DNA from: Erythrophleum ivorense
Lineage: Eukaryota > Streptophyta > Magnoliopsida > Fabales > Fabaceae
Direction: 5' to 3'
Assembly: GCA_026724425.1 (NCBI GenBank)
Contig: JAIUCV010001275.1
Location: 62,001 to 126,000 of the forward strand
Length of the DNA stretch: 64,000 nucleotides
The notes beneath the pieces are model-generated. The model was not told where the DNA came from. It searched no databases and saw nothing but the letters and a program-made list of their open reading frames with translations. The position numbers and the translations under genes are program-made. Positions 13,401 through 24,594 of this stretch are shown here, one piece after another (position 1 is the stretch's first letter; each line of letters opens with the position of its first letter).

Positions 13401-13990
13401 TTTCTGAACCTCAAAGCATTGCAATAAAAATTTTGAGCCAAACAACTTTAGCTTCAAATTGTAAAAAGAATTGGAGCACATTTAATTATATTCATACAAA
13501 AATAAGAAATAGACTCAAGTATAAAAAATTACAAAAACTTGCCTTTACCTTTTACAATATGAAGCTAATAATGAGGGAAAATAAGAGACATAGTCAACAA
13601 GAAATAAAAAATAGTTTTAATCTAATTAATTTTGATTACATATTCTAAGAAGATAATCTTTTATTTTCATGGATTGAGGAGATAGAGGGCCCATTATTAG
13701 ATGTACTTCAAAATTCAGAATGACTCCTAAGAATAAATACTAATGATGAAGAGGTAGAGGCTAATGATGATTCAAATTTCTATGAAGATCATAATCAGTG
13801 TGGTGATGGTGATTTGAGTCCACCAAGCAACAATAGTGATGGTAATAGTGGTGATGCAGTAGAAAGTGATCATGACATAGATGAAAATAGGGAACAAGAT
13901 CCATATCTAAACATTTCATATACTATGCGCGATTTGAGTTTTATTGTTGATATGATATCTTTTTAGGATAGAGGCTCTAGTGATAATAGA
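10500..13990 (+). pseudogene. hAT transposase pseudogene (BED finger, DUF659-like, hAT dimerisation)
   Basis: A likely splice acceptor (CAACAG at 10494-10499) opens the coding part. A BED-type finger follows at 10549-10690: D-I-G-W-H-F-G, then C-K-L-C, then V-G-I..L-K..H-I-A-H, with an in-frame stop and a frameshift. The DUF659-like catalytic region runs 11130-11358 and resumes at 12099-12420 (M-C-D-S, then F-L-V-Y-C-S-K, then D-N-E-G-A-L-K), split by the solo LTR. At 12640-12790 and 12957-13095 the blocks L-V-D-G-D-E-K-P-T-M and G-Y-F-L-N-P-Q-F are readable. The hAT C-terminal dimerisation block spans 13190-13600 with S-Q-T, K-N-W-S-T-F and I-H-T-K-x-R-N-R-L. An acidic Asp/Ser-rich tail follows. 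Multiple stops make it non-functional. Confidence 0.8.
11359..12093. mobile_element. Solo LTR (735 bp, copia-like) nested in the hAT element
   Basis: It begins TGTTGGAG and ends CAGCTAACA, so it has TG..CA ends with short inverted termini. It is flanked by a perfect 5-bp duplication ATAGC (11354-11358 and 12094-12098). The GTCCCACATTG string near the start, a GC-rich interior and the promoter-like TATAAATAC around 11850 are common in plant copia LTRs. Removing the LTR and one ATAGC rejoins the surrounding hAT reading frame, which shows it inserted into an existing hAT copy. No internal retroelement region remains, so it is a recombination product. Confidence 0.85.
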
Positions 13991-14686
13991 AGAGATGGTC
14001 CTTAATCTATAAGAGATAAAAGGCAACAAAGTGATGTACTAGAAGATAGTTCTTCATCTATTTTTTCACAAAGTTTTAATGATTTTGGCATTGGTAACCC
14101 ATCTCAAAATAGTCAAAGTTATTGTCCCCCATTTTATCAAAACCTTTTCATATGTTACATGATCATTATCCAATAATTCAAGCTCTATCATATTATTAAC
14201 TTTCAATAAATTATCAAGAGCCTTATTATCACCAAGTATTAAATTTTCCTTATCAACAAATAGAGAACACATATGAAGAATTTTTTTATTGTATTTTTAG
14301 ATAGGGAGTAAGACAAGATGATAATGAAAGTAAAAATGGGGACTATGATCTTCCGTGATATTTTACAATGTGGTGATTCTAATTCTCTCTTTATAATAAG
14401 TATGTAAACATATTTTCATATTATCTGACTTTTTCTTTTAATTTTCTTAAGTAATATAGATATGCTTATTCAAAATAAAGATTTATTTAATTAATATTGA
14501 TGTTAGGCATGAGATATTTACATATTTGAGAGTTATAATGATTATATATTTTTTTAAAATAATTTGTATAACTTAAAAAAAATTATGGCTACAATGACCA
14601 CAATTTGCATTATAGTACCTACAACACCCACAATCGCAGTAACCACAACTATAACTGCAATTGCAATTTAAAATCTTGATCTACTC

Positions 14687-15610
14687 AACCTTAAACTAAC
14701 ACTATACAACCATTAACTACATCTTATTACATCACAAAGGATGACTGCAGCTTCCTTTGCTTCTATGCTTTTATTGTTGCACCAACGAGTCAATGAATCC
14801 CAACCATTTGAGTATAATATTAGCATGTATAATATCTTATGAACCCTAAGTTGATGTTAAATGTGCACAATTACACTTTTTAATCTATCCACATAAAGTT
14901 TTTGGCTGATTGTTTAATGTTTTTTTTTCTTTTAATCTTAAACAAACACAAGCAAATGAAACATTGCTTTTTGAGTTCTAAGGACACGTGGCACTTATGA
15001 AACCATGGATGCTTTGGATAGCTAGGATTCATCCCACTTGCAATCTTTGTTTTCCCATATCTAGTGGAGAGTATCTCGATCTTGAGAAAAAGCCAATTTA
15101 AATGACCTAGATTTTTCAACAACTGTTTCAAATTGGAAAAAAAAAAAAGCAATTGTTGAGGTCGATAGTAAAACACCTATTCTCCTGTTGAGACCTAGTT
15201 TGATCTTCATAGATTTCTCGAGGAAGTTTTGAGAAGTATGGGACCCACTATTTTATGTCGACACACAAAAATAAATAACAAATCTATATCCAGTTGCCTA
15301 AACAAAAAAAGAATATATACTAACAAAATATATAAAAATTGCTTTTGCTTTTATAGGTAAGAATAAAAGTGAACATAAACAAAAATTCTTGGGGCTTGCG
15401 AAAATGGATAGAATGGAATTTAAATAATAATAATATAAGGAATCCCTTTATCTCATAGACAACTTTGTTCAATAGAGAAATAAAACAATACATGATGCAA
15501 ATTTTAGTATGTCTCATTACTCCATTTATGTCATTTATTAAGTATTATGAAAAAAAAATTGAATTGAATGAGTTAAGTGAGAATCAGATTGGCAACGTAA
15601 TTTAGAAAAG
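14687..15610. other. Native flank of the hAT element with promoter-like pieces
   Basis: There is no gene. The stretch holds an ACACGTGGCAC G-box-like site near 14982-14992, a TATA-like ATATATAAAAATTGC near 15328-15342 and short antisense open frames without a known domain. The same pieces recur in unit 2 (20243 and 20957 regions), and the TATA part recurs in unit 3 (about 24067). They may be remnants of an old promoter; no downstream coding sequence supports this. Confidence 0.35.
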
Positions 15611-15614
15611 ATGG

Positions 15615-16115
15615 ATGGTCATTAAGAGGAGGCCTCCAAGTGAATAAGTCAGATAAGATTAATACCAATGCAATTAGTAAAGGGAATTCAAGAATTTCAG
15701 GCTATGGGGGCGGGGCCAAAAATTTTTATGGTGTTTGGCTAAGGAAGTTTACATACAAAAGGGATTGGGGTAACTTCTTCAATGCTCAACTTTGGAGTGT
15801 TTTAATTATTGATATTGAGCTTGGACAAAGCATAAGATATGAGAAAAGTGAGTATTAAAAGTGACTCGCAAGCTTTAGTTATCCTCCTTGATGGCACTAA
15901 TGCAAGAGAAACTAAAGAAAATCACTTGATTAACATAATTCTCTGATGGAAACATTAACCACAGATTTTGTCCATCAAACACATTTTCAGATAAGCTAAT
16001 TGATTGGCAAATAAGAGTCTCACCCTTACAACTAGCCTACAAATTTCTGATCAACCCTTTCTACAATTAGGGTTACTAAATATTGTTGTTGATAGTCTCA
16101 AATATATAATCTTGT
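15615..16115 (+). pseudogene. LINE RNase H relic in unit 1
   Basis: Pieces of a non-LTR retrotransposon RNase H domain can be read with frame changes. They are R-R-P-P-S, then N-T-N-A-I-S-K-G-N-S..G-Y-G-G (15655-15715), then N-A-Q-L-W-S-V-L-I (about 15780), then S-D-S-Q-A-L-V-I-L-L (15861-15890), then A-N-K-S-L-T..Q-P-F-L-Q-L-G-L-L..V-V-D-S-L (16005-16100). The order of these blocks is that of the RNase H fold. Stops and frameshifts make it dead. A T-rich run near 16128 may be close to the 3' end. Confidence 0.6.
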
Positions 16116-17624
16116 CACCTAAGTCTTTTTTTTTTTTGGGGCTTTGTTTTTGTTTTTGGGCTTTTTACCTCAGTTTTATTTTTTTAAAAAAGTGAAAATA
16201 GATTAAGTTTTTTGTGAGTAATATGAATTTAAATTGCTAAATGATTACGTTTATCAAGTCGGTCTTTTAATTTTTCAATTTAAGTTCAAAATTTAATGTT
16301 CTGTTCATTAAACTCATTATTCGTTGATTATTGATAAAATAATTTTAACTAATGTATATTTCTATTTATGTATACTTTTAATAGAACACAAAATATAGAC
16401 AAATATAATAATTATTGCATTATTAAAAATTGCGATTTTTAAAAAAAAGTTTTCATATGTATATAAATAATGATGTCACAATATTATGTTTATGAAATTA
16501 TTTAGAAACGCATTAATCATCTTCCATTGTGATATGTATTAGATTATCATAATATATTAACATTTCTCAACACCAACACTTAGATTCGAGTGATGGGAAT
16601 TTATATAATATAATATCTTCCATTGTCATGTTGTGTAGGCTAATTAGATGATTGATGCATTTGCCTATTTGAAAAGGAAGGAAAGACAAATGGTTGCTTT
16701 TACTTGTTACTTTTTTTTTTTAAATATAACTTTTACTTGCTACTTGATATGGCTCATTAACGAGGATTGGGCTGCTCTTGCAAATTATATAAATCAAAAT
16801 ATTGAATTTGTTCTTCATTTAGAAAAAGGTTAAAATGTACAATTTTTTTAAAATTTTAAGTTATATATAAATAATTTTTTTTAACTTTTAAGACCTAACA
16901 ATGATGATTTCAAATTTATAATTTTGTGCAAATAATCTCATATAATTAGTGAGTTCGATATTTTACTAATAGAAGTATTACATATTAAGAACATTATTTA
17001 CAAATAACTCAAAATTTAAGGCATTATTTACACATAATTTAAAAGTTAAAAAAATTATTTGTACAATAAATATAGTTTAGAGAGTTTATTTAATAAAAAA
17101 TATTATTTTTCTGTTAATAAATTAATAAATTCACTAATAACAAAAGTTATTTATCAAAATTGAAAGTTTGAAAAATCAATTATCAATTTTTCAAAATAAT
17201 TAGTGTTATTTATATATGACTTAAAATTTTAAAAAGTTGTATTAATAATTTTTTCAAAAAAAAAAGTACGATGTCTACAAAGTTAGGAGTAAAAAAAATT
17301 GATGTGACATAAAAATCGAATTTAAATACATGAAGTTTTACTAGCACAGACTGTTATATTTATAGATGACTAATTAAATAAAACATTATTGTATTTTAAA
17401 TACAAAAATTTACCCCTAATTTTGCCAATAGAAACTTGATTTTCTTTTGGGAAAAAAATATAAAAAATCTTCCTAAACTTTGGACCACTTGCAAATAGTC
17501 TTCTAATATGGTTTAATTTGGAAATTATAAATTTGTCTACCAAAATACACTTGTCATATTCTTGTTAAAAAATTATACACTTGTAATAATTTAATTAAAA
17601 AAACCTAAAACCAAAAATATAAAA

Positions 17625-18757
17625 CCAAGAAGATGATCCCTTGTCTTCATGGATTGATGAAAGAGAAAGTCCATTATTGGATGTACATTATTGGATGTAC
17701 TTCAAAATTCAAAATAACTTCTAAGAATAGATACTGATGATGAAGAAATAGAAGCTACTGATGATGAAGAGGTCCATTATTGAATGTACTTCAAAATTCA
17801 GAATAACTCCTAAGAATAGATACTGATGATAAAGAGGTAGAGGCTAATGATGATTCAAATTCCTTTAAAGGTCATAGTTAGTGTGGTGATGGTGGTTTGA
17901 GTCCACCAAACAATAATAGTGATGATAATGGTGGTGATGTAGCCGAAAGTGATCATGACATAGATGAAAATAGAAAACAAGATCCATATCAAGACATTTC
18001 ATATACTATGCGTGATTTGAGTTTCATTATTGATATGATATCTTTTTAGGATAAAGGCTCTGGTGATAATAGAAGAGATGATCATCAATCTATAAAAGAT
18101 GTAAGGCAACAAAGTGTTATACTAGAAGATAGTTCGTCATCTAATTTTTCACAAAGTTTAGTGATTTTGGCATTGGTGGCTTGTCTCAAAGTAGTCAAAG
18201 TTACTATCCCTCATTTTATCAACAACCTTTTCATATGTTATATGATTATTATCCAATAATTCAAACTCTACCATATTATTAACTTTCAATAAATTATCAA
18301 GAGTCTTATTATCACTAAGTATCAAATTTTTTTTATTAGTAAATAGAGAACATAGGTGAGAAATTTTTTGATTGTGTTTTTAGATAGGGAGCAAGATAAG
18401 GCAATAATGAAAGTGAAAATGGGGGTTATAATCCTTCACGACATTCTACAATGTAATGATTCTAATTATCTCTTTATAATAAGTATGTAAATATATTTTT
18501 ATATTATCTGACTTTTTCTTTTAATTTTCTTAACATAGATATGCTTGTTCAAAATAAGAATTTATTTAATTAATATTGATGTTAGGTATGAGATATTTAT
18601 ATATTTGAGAGTTATAATAATTATATATATTTAAAAGAATTTGTACAATTTCAAAAAAAAATCACGGTCGCAATGACCGCAACTCGTATTATAGCACCCA
18701 CAACACCCGCAATTGCAATAACCACAACTGTAACCATAGCTGCAATTTAAAACCTTG
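17625..18757 (+). pseudogene. Second copy of the hAT 3' end
   Basis: This copy begins within the transposase C-terminal tail (equivalent to 13645) and ends CCTTG at 18757, followed by GCTTACTC, the diverged copy of the hAT target duplication. It has no 5' end, because it arose by segmental duplication and not by transposition. The acidic tail (D-D-E-x-V-E-A-N-D-D-S) is recognisable between many stops. Confidence 0.8.
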
Positions 18758-19037
18758 GCTTACTCAACCTTAAACCAACACTATACAATCACTAACTACA
18801 TCTTATTACATCACAAAGGATGACTACAACTTCCTTTGCTTCTATGCTTTTATTGTTGCACCAATGAGTCAATGAATCCTAACCATTTGAGTATAATATT
18901 AGCATGTATAATATCTTAGGAATCCTAAATTGATGTTAGATGTGCACAATTACACTTTTTAATCTATCCACAGAAAGTTTTTGGCTGGTCGTTTGGTGTT
19001 TCTTTTTTCTTTTAATCTCAAACAAACACATAAGCAA

Positions 19038-20214
19038 AAATATTAGGTGTCTTTGTATTGTTCTTTACTAGTTGACTCAATTGTCTTTTTACCAACCTTT
19101 GGTTCTAGCACTATAGGCTCATTTTCAAAATTAATTGAACCAAAAAATAATAATAAAATTCAATTATTGTTCACAGACATAAGCACTATACTAACTAAAT
19201 GCTTATATACGTCAAGACATGGTAAATGGGCAGACAAGGTGGAATAAAAGGGGTATGGAAAATTAATTGGCAAAGTAGCACTAGTAGTATTTCCTTGCGT
19301 GATTTTAATAGTAAAGTTGCACATTATTTAAATGCTATATCCAAGATCTAACAACACTAATCCTAGTAATTTATAGAGGAATATCTCAACAGCTCAACCT
19401 CTTTGAAAATTTATTCTCTCTAAAAAGACAGAGGGGAAAGGGTGAGAGGGCAAAATGGCACTACAATGGCTCATTGTTAAAACAAATTAGCATTGTTGTA
19501 GCAACTATGCAATTTCGTTGAGGGATTTGGCTCTGCATAAGAAGAAATTGAATTTACTATTGTAGAGCCAAATGCATCGGCTCTATTTACTATTATAGAG
19601 CCAAATGCCTTATTCAAAAGAATAATCCATAGAAAAATAGATAAAATTAAAATGTTGAAGACTTGTTCTATCTACGCTTGCACACCTCTCAAAATGAATC
19701 CATAGAAAAAATTTCCAGAATACACATATACACCCCCTTTAAAATGAATCAAGAAAAATTTTTAGAACTCAACATTAGATCAATTACAAAATGTTTTACC
19801 CAGCGACTCCAGAGCAGAAAAACAATCACGAAAAATTTGGAGAAGAACGATCCACAGAAAGTTAAAAAGATTCCAAAAAAAATAAAAGAATTAGATCAAG
19901 TTCATAAGAATTGACAGAAAAATATAATAATAAAAAAAATAGAAGCATCAGAAAAATAGAAGAATCAGGTCAAGAATGATCCACAAACACCATTCACGAC
20001 GCAATCCGGGCAAAGGTTCAAGGTATTAGTCATGTTGCATTTCTCAAAATGGATGAAGATCTCAAGGCATGGTTTAGACTTCAGTGAGAAACACTGCATT
20101 TATGGAGGGGGAAGAGGTGAAATGACAAAATGTGGGCAGTTCTCAATGTGAATAGCCATGGTTTCGATCAACTTTACTATTGGTAAACCATTAGTCAAAA
20201 AGTAGTGCTTCGTT
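19038..20214. mobile_element. Unidentified ~1.18-kb insertion present only in unit 2
   Basis: Unit 1 reads AGCAAATGAAAC at this point. Unit 2 reads AGCAAAAA, then about 1.18 kb, then TTTAAATGAAAC. I see no clear terminal inverted repeats; an AAA-type duplication is possible but uninformative. Inside, a phrase TTTACTAT(T)GTAGAGCCAAATGC occurs twice (19554 and 19590 regions), and short open frames show no domain. It could be a non-autonomous transposon, or an original segment lost from unit 1. Confidence 0.5.
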
Positions 20215-20370
20215 TAAATGAAACATTGCTTTGAGTTCCAAGGACACGTGGTACTTACTGAAACCATGGATGCTTTGGATAGTTAGGATTCATCCCACCT
20301 GCAATCTTTATTTTCCCACATCTGGTGGAGAGAACCTACATGGTGAGAAAAAGTCAATTTAAATGACATA

Positions 20371-20671
20371 TTTGTTTGATTTTATTTTTATTTTAATGTT
20401 TTTAAAATAAATATTTTTTAGGACAAAATTTAAAAATAAAAAATTTTTTTAAATCATTATTTTTAAAAAATATTATTTTATGTTTTTTTTAATTCTACAA
20501 AATTAAAATTAATACAACATTTAATAAATGTTCTAATTTTTATGTTTTCAAAAATACAATTTTATTTTTATGTTTTACAAAATATTTTATTAAAAATATA
20601 TTATTAAATAATTTTTTTATTTCTTTAAAAAATAAAAAAATTATTTTAAAAATAAGAAATCAAACAAACCC
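20371..20671. mobile_element. Tourist-like MITE, family copy 1
   Basis: This ~301-bp insertion is absent from unit 1. The left end is TTTGTTTGATTTT, and the right end read inversely is GGGTTTGTTTGATTTC. ATA stands on both sides (20368-20370 and 20672-20674). It closely resembles the element at 49349-49655 along its whole length. The GGG at the left terminus appears lost. Confidence 0.65.
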
Positions 20672-21240
20672 ATAAATTTTTCAACAACTATGTTGAGAAA
20701 AGGCCAATTTAAATGACTTAGATTTTTCAACAAGTCTCATTAAAAAGAAGAAACAGCTGTTGCGGTCGGCAAGCGAAAATGATGAACTGAAATGAAAAAT
20801 CGCAAATGATGGGCCAAGCCCAAAACAAGGAACCAGGTCACCAATCGAGGAAGTTTTGAGAAGTGTGGGGCCCACTCTTTTATGTCAACACACAAAAATA
20901 AATAACAAATCTTTATCCAGTTGCCCAAACAAAAAAAAGAATCTATACCTAACAAAATATATAAAAATTGCTTTTGCTTTTCTAGGTGAGAATAAAAGTG
21001 AACATAAACAAAAATTCTTGGGGCTTGCGAAAATGGATAGAATGGAATTTAAATAATAATAATAATAATAATATCGTAGACAACTCTGTTCGATAGAGAA
21101 ATAAAACAATACATGATGCAAATTTCAGTATGTCTCGTTACTCCATTTGTGTCATTTATAAGTATTGTGAAAAAAAAAATGAATTGAATGAGTTAAGTGA
21201 GAATCAGATTGGCAACGTAATTTAGAAAAGATGGATGGTC

Positions 21241-21712
21241 ATTAAGAGGAGGCCTTCAAGTGAAAAAGTCAGATAAGATTAATACCAATGCAATTAGTAA
21301 AGGGAATTCAAGAATCTCAGGCTATGGGGGCGGGGCCTGAAATTTTTATGGTGTTTGGCTAAGGAAGTTTACATACAAAAGGGATTGGGGTAACTTCTTC
21401 AATGCTCAACTTTGCAGTGTTTTAATTATTGATTTGGATAAAGCATAAGATATGAGAAAAGTGAGTATTAAAAGTGACTCGCAAGCTTTAGTTATCCTCC
21501 TTGATGGCACTAATGCAAGCGAAACTAAAGAAAATCACTTGATTAACATAATTCTCTGATGGAAACATTAACCCCAGATTTTGTCCATCAAACACATTTT
21601 CAGAGAAGCTAATTGATTGGCAAATAAGAGTCTCACCCTTACAACTAGCCTACAAATTTCTGATCAACCCTTTCTACAGTTAGGGTTACTAAATATTGTT
21701 GTTGATAGTCTC
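21241..21712 (+). pseudogene. LINE RNase H relic in unit 2
   Basis: This is the duplicate of the relic in unit 1, with the same blocks and extra damage: a premature stop (GGCCTGAAA near 21336) and a small deletion near 21432. S-D-S-Q-A-L-V is still readable at 21475-21497. Confidence 0.6.
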
Positions 21713-23268
21713 AAATATATAATCTTGTCACCTAAGTCTTTTTTTTTTGGGCTTTGTTTTTGTTTTTGGGCTTTTTACCTCATTTTTATTTTTTAAAAAA
21801 AGTGAAAATAGATTAAGTTTTTTGTGAGTAATATGAATTTAAATTGCTAAATGATTACGTTTATCAAATCGGTCGTTTAATTTTTCAATTTAAGTTCAAA
21901 ATTTAATGTTCTATTCATTAAACTCATTATTCATTGATTATTGATAAAATAGTTTAAACTAATGTATATTTCTATTTATGTATACTTTTATTAGAAAACA
22001 AAATATAGACAAATATAATAATTATTGCATTATTAAAAATTGCGATTTTTTTAAAAAAGTTTCCATATGTATATAAATAATGATGTCACAATATTATGTT
22101 TATGACATTATTTAGAAACGCATTAATCATCTTCCACTGTGATATGTACTAGATTATCATAATATATTAACATTTCTCAACACCAACACTTAGATTCGAG
22201 TGATGGGAATTTATATAATATAATATCTTCCATTGTCATGTTGTGTAAGCTAATTAGATGATTGATGCATTTGCCTATTTGGAACTTTAATCCATTGTAT
22301 TTGATTGGATTGGAAAGGAAGGGAAGACAAATGGTTGCTTTTACTTGTTACTTTTTTTTCTTTATTTTTAATACATCTTTTACTTGCTATTTGATATACC
22401 TCATTAATGAGGATTGGGCTGCTCTTGCAAGTTATATAAATCAAAATATTGAATTTTTTCTTTATTTAGAAAAAGGTTAAAATGAACAATTTTTTTTTTA
22501 ATTTTAAGTTATATACAAATATTTTTTTTTTTTAACTTTCAAGACCTAATAATGATCATTTCAAATTTATAATTTTGTGCAAATAACCTCATATAATTAG
22601 TGAATTCATTAGTTTACTAATAAAAGTATAACATATTAAGGGAATTATTTACAAATAATTCAAAATTTAAGGCGTTATTTACACATAATTCAAAAGTTTA
22701 GAAAATTATCTACACGAAAAATATAATTTAGGTATTTTATTTAATAAAAAATATTATCTTTTCGTTAGTAAATTAATAAATTTATTAACAATATAAGTTA
22801 TTTGAATAAAATTAAAAGTTTGAAGGATCGATGATCAAATTTTAAAAGCAATTGCGTTATTTAAGCATGACTTAAAATTTTTAAAAAATTGTATTAATAA
22901 TTTTTTCACAAAAGAAGTACAATGTCTTTGAAGTTAGGAGTAAAAAAATTGATGTGACATAAGAATTGAATTTAAATACATCAGGTCTTCCTAGTTATAT
23001 TTATAGATGACTAATTAAATAAAATGTCATTGTATTTTAAATACAAAAATTTACCCCAAATTTTGCTAATAGAAACTTGAATTTTTTTTTTTGGAAAAAA
23101 ATGTAAAATGTCCTCCTAAACTTAGGACCACTTGCAAATAGTCTTCTTATATGGTTTGATTTGGTAATTATAAATTTGTCTACCAAAATACACTTGTCAT
23201 ATTATTGGTAAAAAATTATACATTTGTAATAATTTAATTAAAAAAACCTAAAAACAAAAATATAAAAC

Positions 23269-23570
23269 ATTATATATAAGTTTTTTTCCTCTTTATAATT
23301 AACATGTTAGCATTTGATACAAATAAAAAATTGCTACATTAATTATGAAAATGTTTGAGGTAACAAAAGAGTTAATATTAATAAAAATAAAATAGGCAAA
23401 AGAATATTTATTGGGATTTAAAAAATTCAAGAATCAAATTGTTTGTGTTACTAATTTAAAAAAAGTATTTGAAAATGGTTCAAAGTTTAAGGAAACTTTG
23501 TATTTTTTCTTTTCCTTTTCCGTAATGCATAAGACATAGTCTTTCTTGCATAACTGTATCCTTTTTAGAA
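23269..23570. other. AT-rich spacer between duplication units
   Basis: No gene or repeat was recognised. Confidence 0.4.
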
Positions 23571-23687
23571 GGAGAACAAAAAGCATTAAGATTGCTTTTG
23601 CTTCTTTCACTGCCTGGAGAAAAAGCCAATTTGAATGACATAGCTTTTCCAACAGCCAAGTCTCAAATCCCAAGAAAAATAAAAAAA

Positions 23688-23899
23688 ATATTATAGTTAA
23701 AAACTTTAAATTAAGGATATATATTAAAAATTTTTAAAATTTTAAATTATTCTAAATAATTTAAAGATTAAAAATTTAAATTGCATAAAAAATTATAATT
23801 TAAGATTTTAAATTTGATTTTTTTGTCTTTAAATATTTTAAAATAATTTTAAATTTAAAATATTTTAATATAAATATTTTTAATTATAATTTAATAAAA
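23688..23899. mobile_element. AT-rich fold-back/MITE, family copy 2
   Basis: It is self-complementary and AT-only, with arms TATTATAGTTAAAAACTTTA and the inverse of TTTTTAATTATAATTTAATA. It matches the element at 8586-8842 in inverted orientation, including the AAATTGCATAAAAAATTATAA core. It interrupts unit 3 relative to unit 2. Confidence 0.5.
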
Positions 23900-24321
23900 T
23901 ACTTATTGAATTCAACAAGTAAAAATGATAAACTAAAACGAAAAATCACAAATGATGGGTCAAGCCCAAAACAGGGAACCAAATCACAGCTTTGGGAAGT
24001 ATGGGACCCACTCTCTTATGTTATGTTGACACACGAGAATAAATAAGCAAATCTATACCCAACAAAATATATAAAAATTGCTTTTGCTTTTATGGAAAAA
24101 TAAAAGTGAACACAAACAAAAAATTTTTTAGGCTTGCTGGATGGAATGGAATTTAAAAAAAAATAATAAATAAATATATATATATATATAAGATAAATTT
24201 CATATATACTTTGATCTCTTTATATTTATTCATTAATTATATAACCGTACGACTATAAAAATTGTTACAAGTATCTTACAAATTTTTCAACCATCATCTT
24301 TAAAGTTAGAGTTACTAAATA

Positions 24322-24594
24322 TTTTTTTCGATTCAAAATATAAGTCATTTTTAACAGATGCACATTTCTTAAAAAAATTAGTTATATTTTTAAATTTTTT
24401 AAATATTATTATGTCTTTTTACCTTTGTCCTTATTGCTAACATAACTTTTGTTATTAAATGAAGGTTTCTAATATAATTGTTGTCCTTAAATATAAGGCA
24501 TTATGGGAATAATAATTATTATTGTTGTCAAGTGACTTATATTTTAGACCAAAATTTTTTTTTTCAAGTTATTTATATTTTAGACTAGAAGGAG
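24322..24594. mobile_element. Stowaway-like MITE (TA target duplication)
   Basis: The ends carry the CAAAATATAAGTCA and inverse TATTTTAGACTAGAAGGAG signature of Stowaway/Tc1-Mariner MITEs in plants. TA flanks both sides (24320-24321 and 24595-24596). Units 1 and 2 show the empty site (GTTACTAAATATTGTTG), and excising 24322-24594 plus one TA restores it. A second ACTTATATTTTAGACC block near the right end (24532-24550) suggests internal rearrangement. Confidence 0.75.

Larger units (their letters stand above)
7327..14678 (+). mobile_element. Near full-length hAT DNA transposon, inactive
   Basis: The left end starts CAGTGTTCTAAATTATGCAG. The right end, read inversely, starts CAAGATTTTAAATTGCAATT, a diverged pair of terminal inverted repeats. 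The 8-bp flanks are GTCTACTC (7319-7326) and ATCTACTC (14679-14686), a target duplication with one mismatch and the hAT-typical length. Transposase-derived sequence fills 10500-13990 on the plus strand. The first 3.1 kb is non-coding and contains TA repeats and a fold-back insertion (8586-8842). A solo LTR (11359-12093) is nested in the coding part. Stops and frameshifts show it cannot make transposase. Confidence 0.85.
13645..17624. repeat. Tandem duplication, unit 1 (3.98 kb)
   Basis: This block starts inside the hAT 3' part and runs through the hAT end, its native flank, a LINE RNase H relic and an AT-rich tail. It is repeated directly at 17625-23268. The join at 17624/17625 connects the unit end (..ATATAAAAC) directly to the unit start (CAAGAAGAT), which is the signature of a head-to-tail duplication. 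Long matching runs are evident, for example around 15621-16130 against 21241-21740. Confidence 0.9.
17625..23268. repeat. Tandem duplication, unit 2 (5.64 kb with insertions)
   Basis: This is the second direct copy of 13645-17624. Relative to unit 1 it carries a ~100-bp internal duplication (17680-17825), a ~1.18-kb extra block (19038-20214), a MITE (20371-20671) and a small ~40-bp repeat of the CAATTTAAATGAC sequence around 20700. The right end ..ATATAAAAC at 23260-23268 matches the unit 1 end. Confidence 0.9.

Noticed and set aside
16648..16833. Matching small frames here and at 22262-22480
   Set aside because: They are conserved between the two units only because the DNA was duplicated recently. 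The two frames differ by insertions, and no protein family is recognised.
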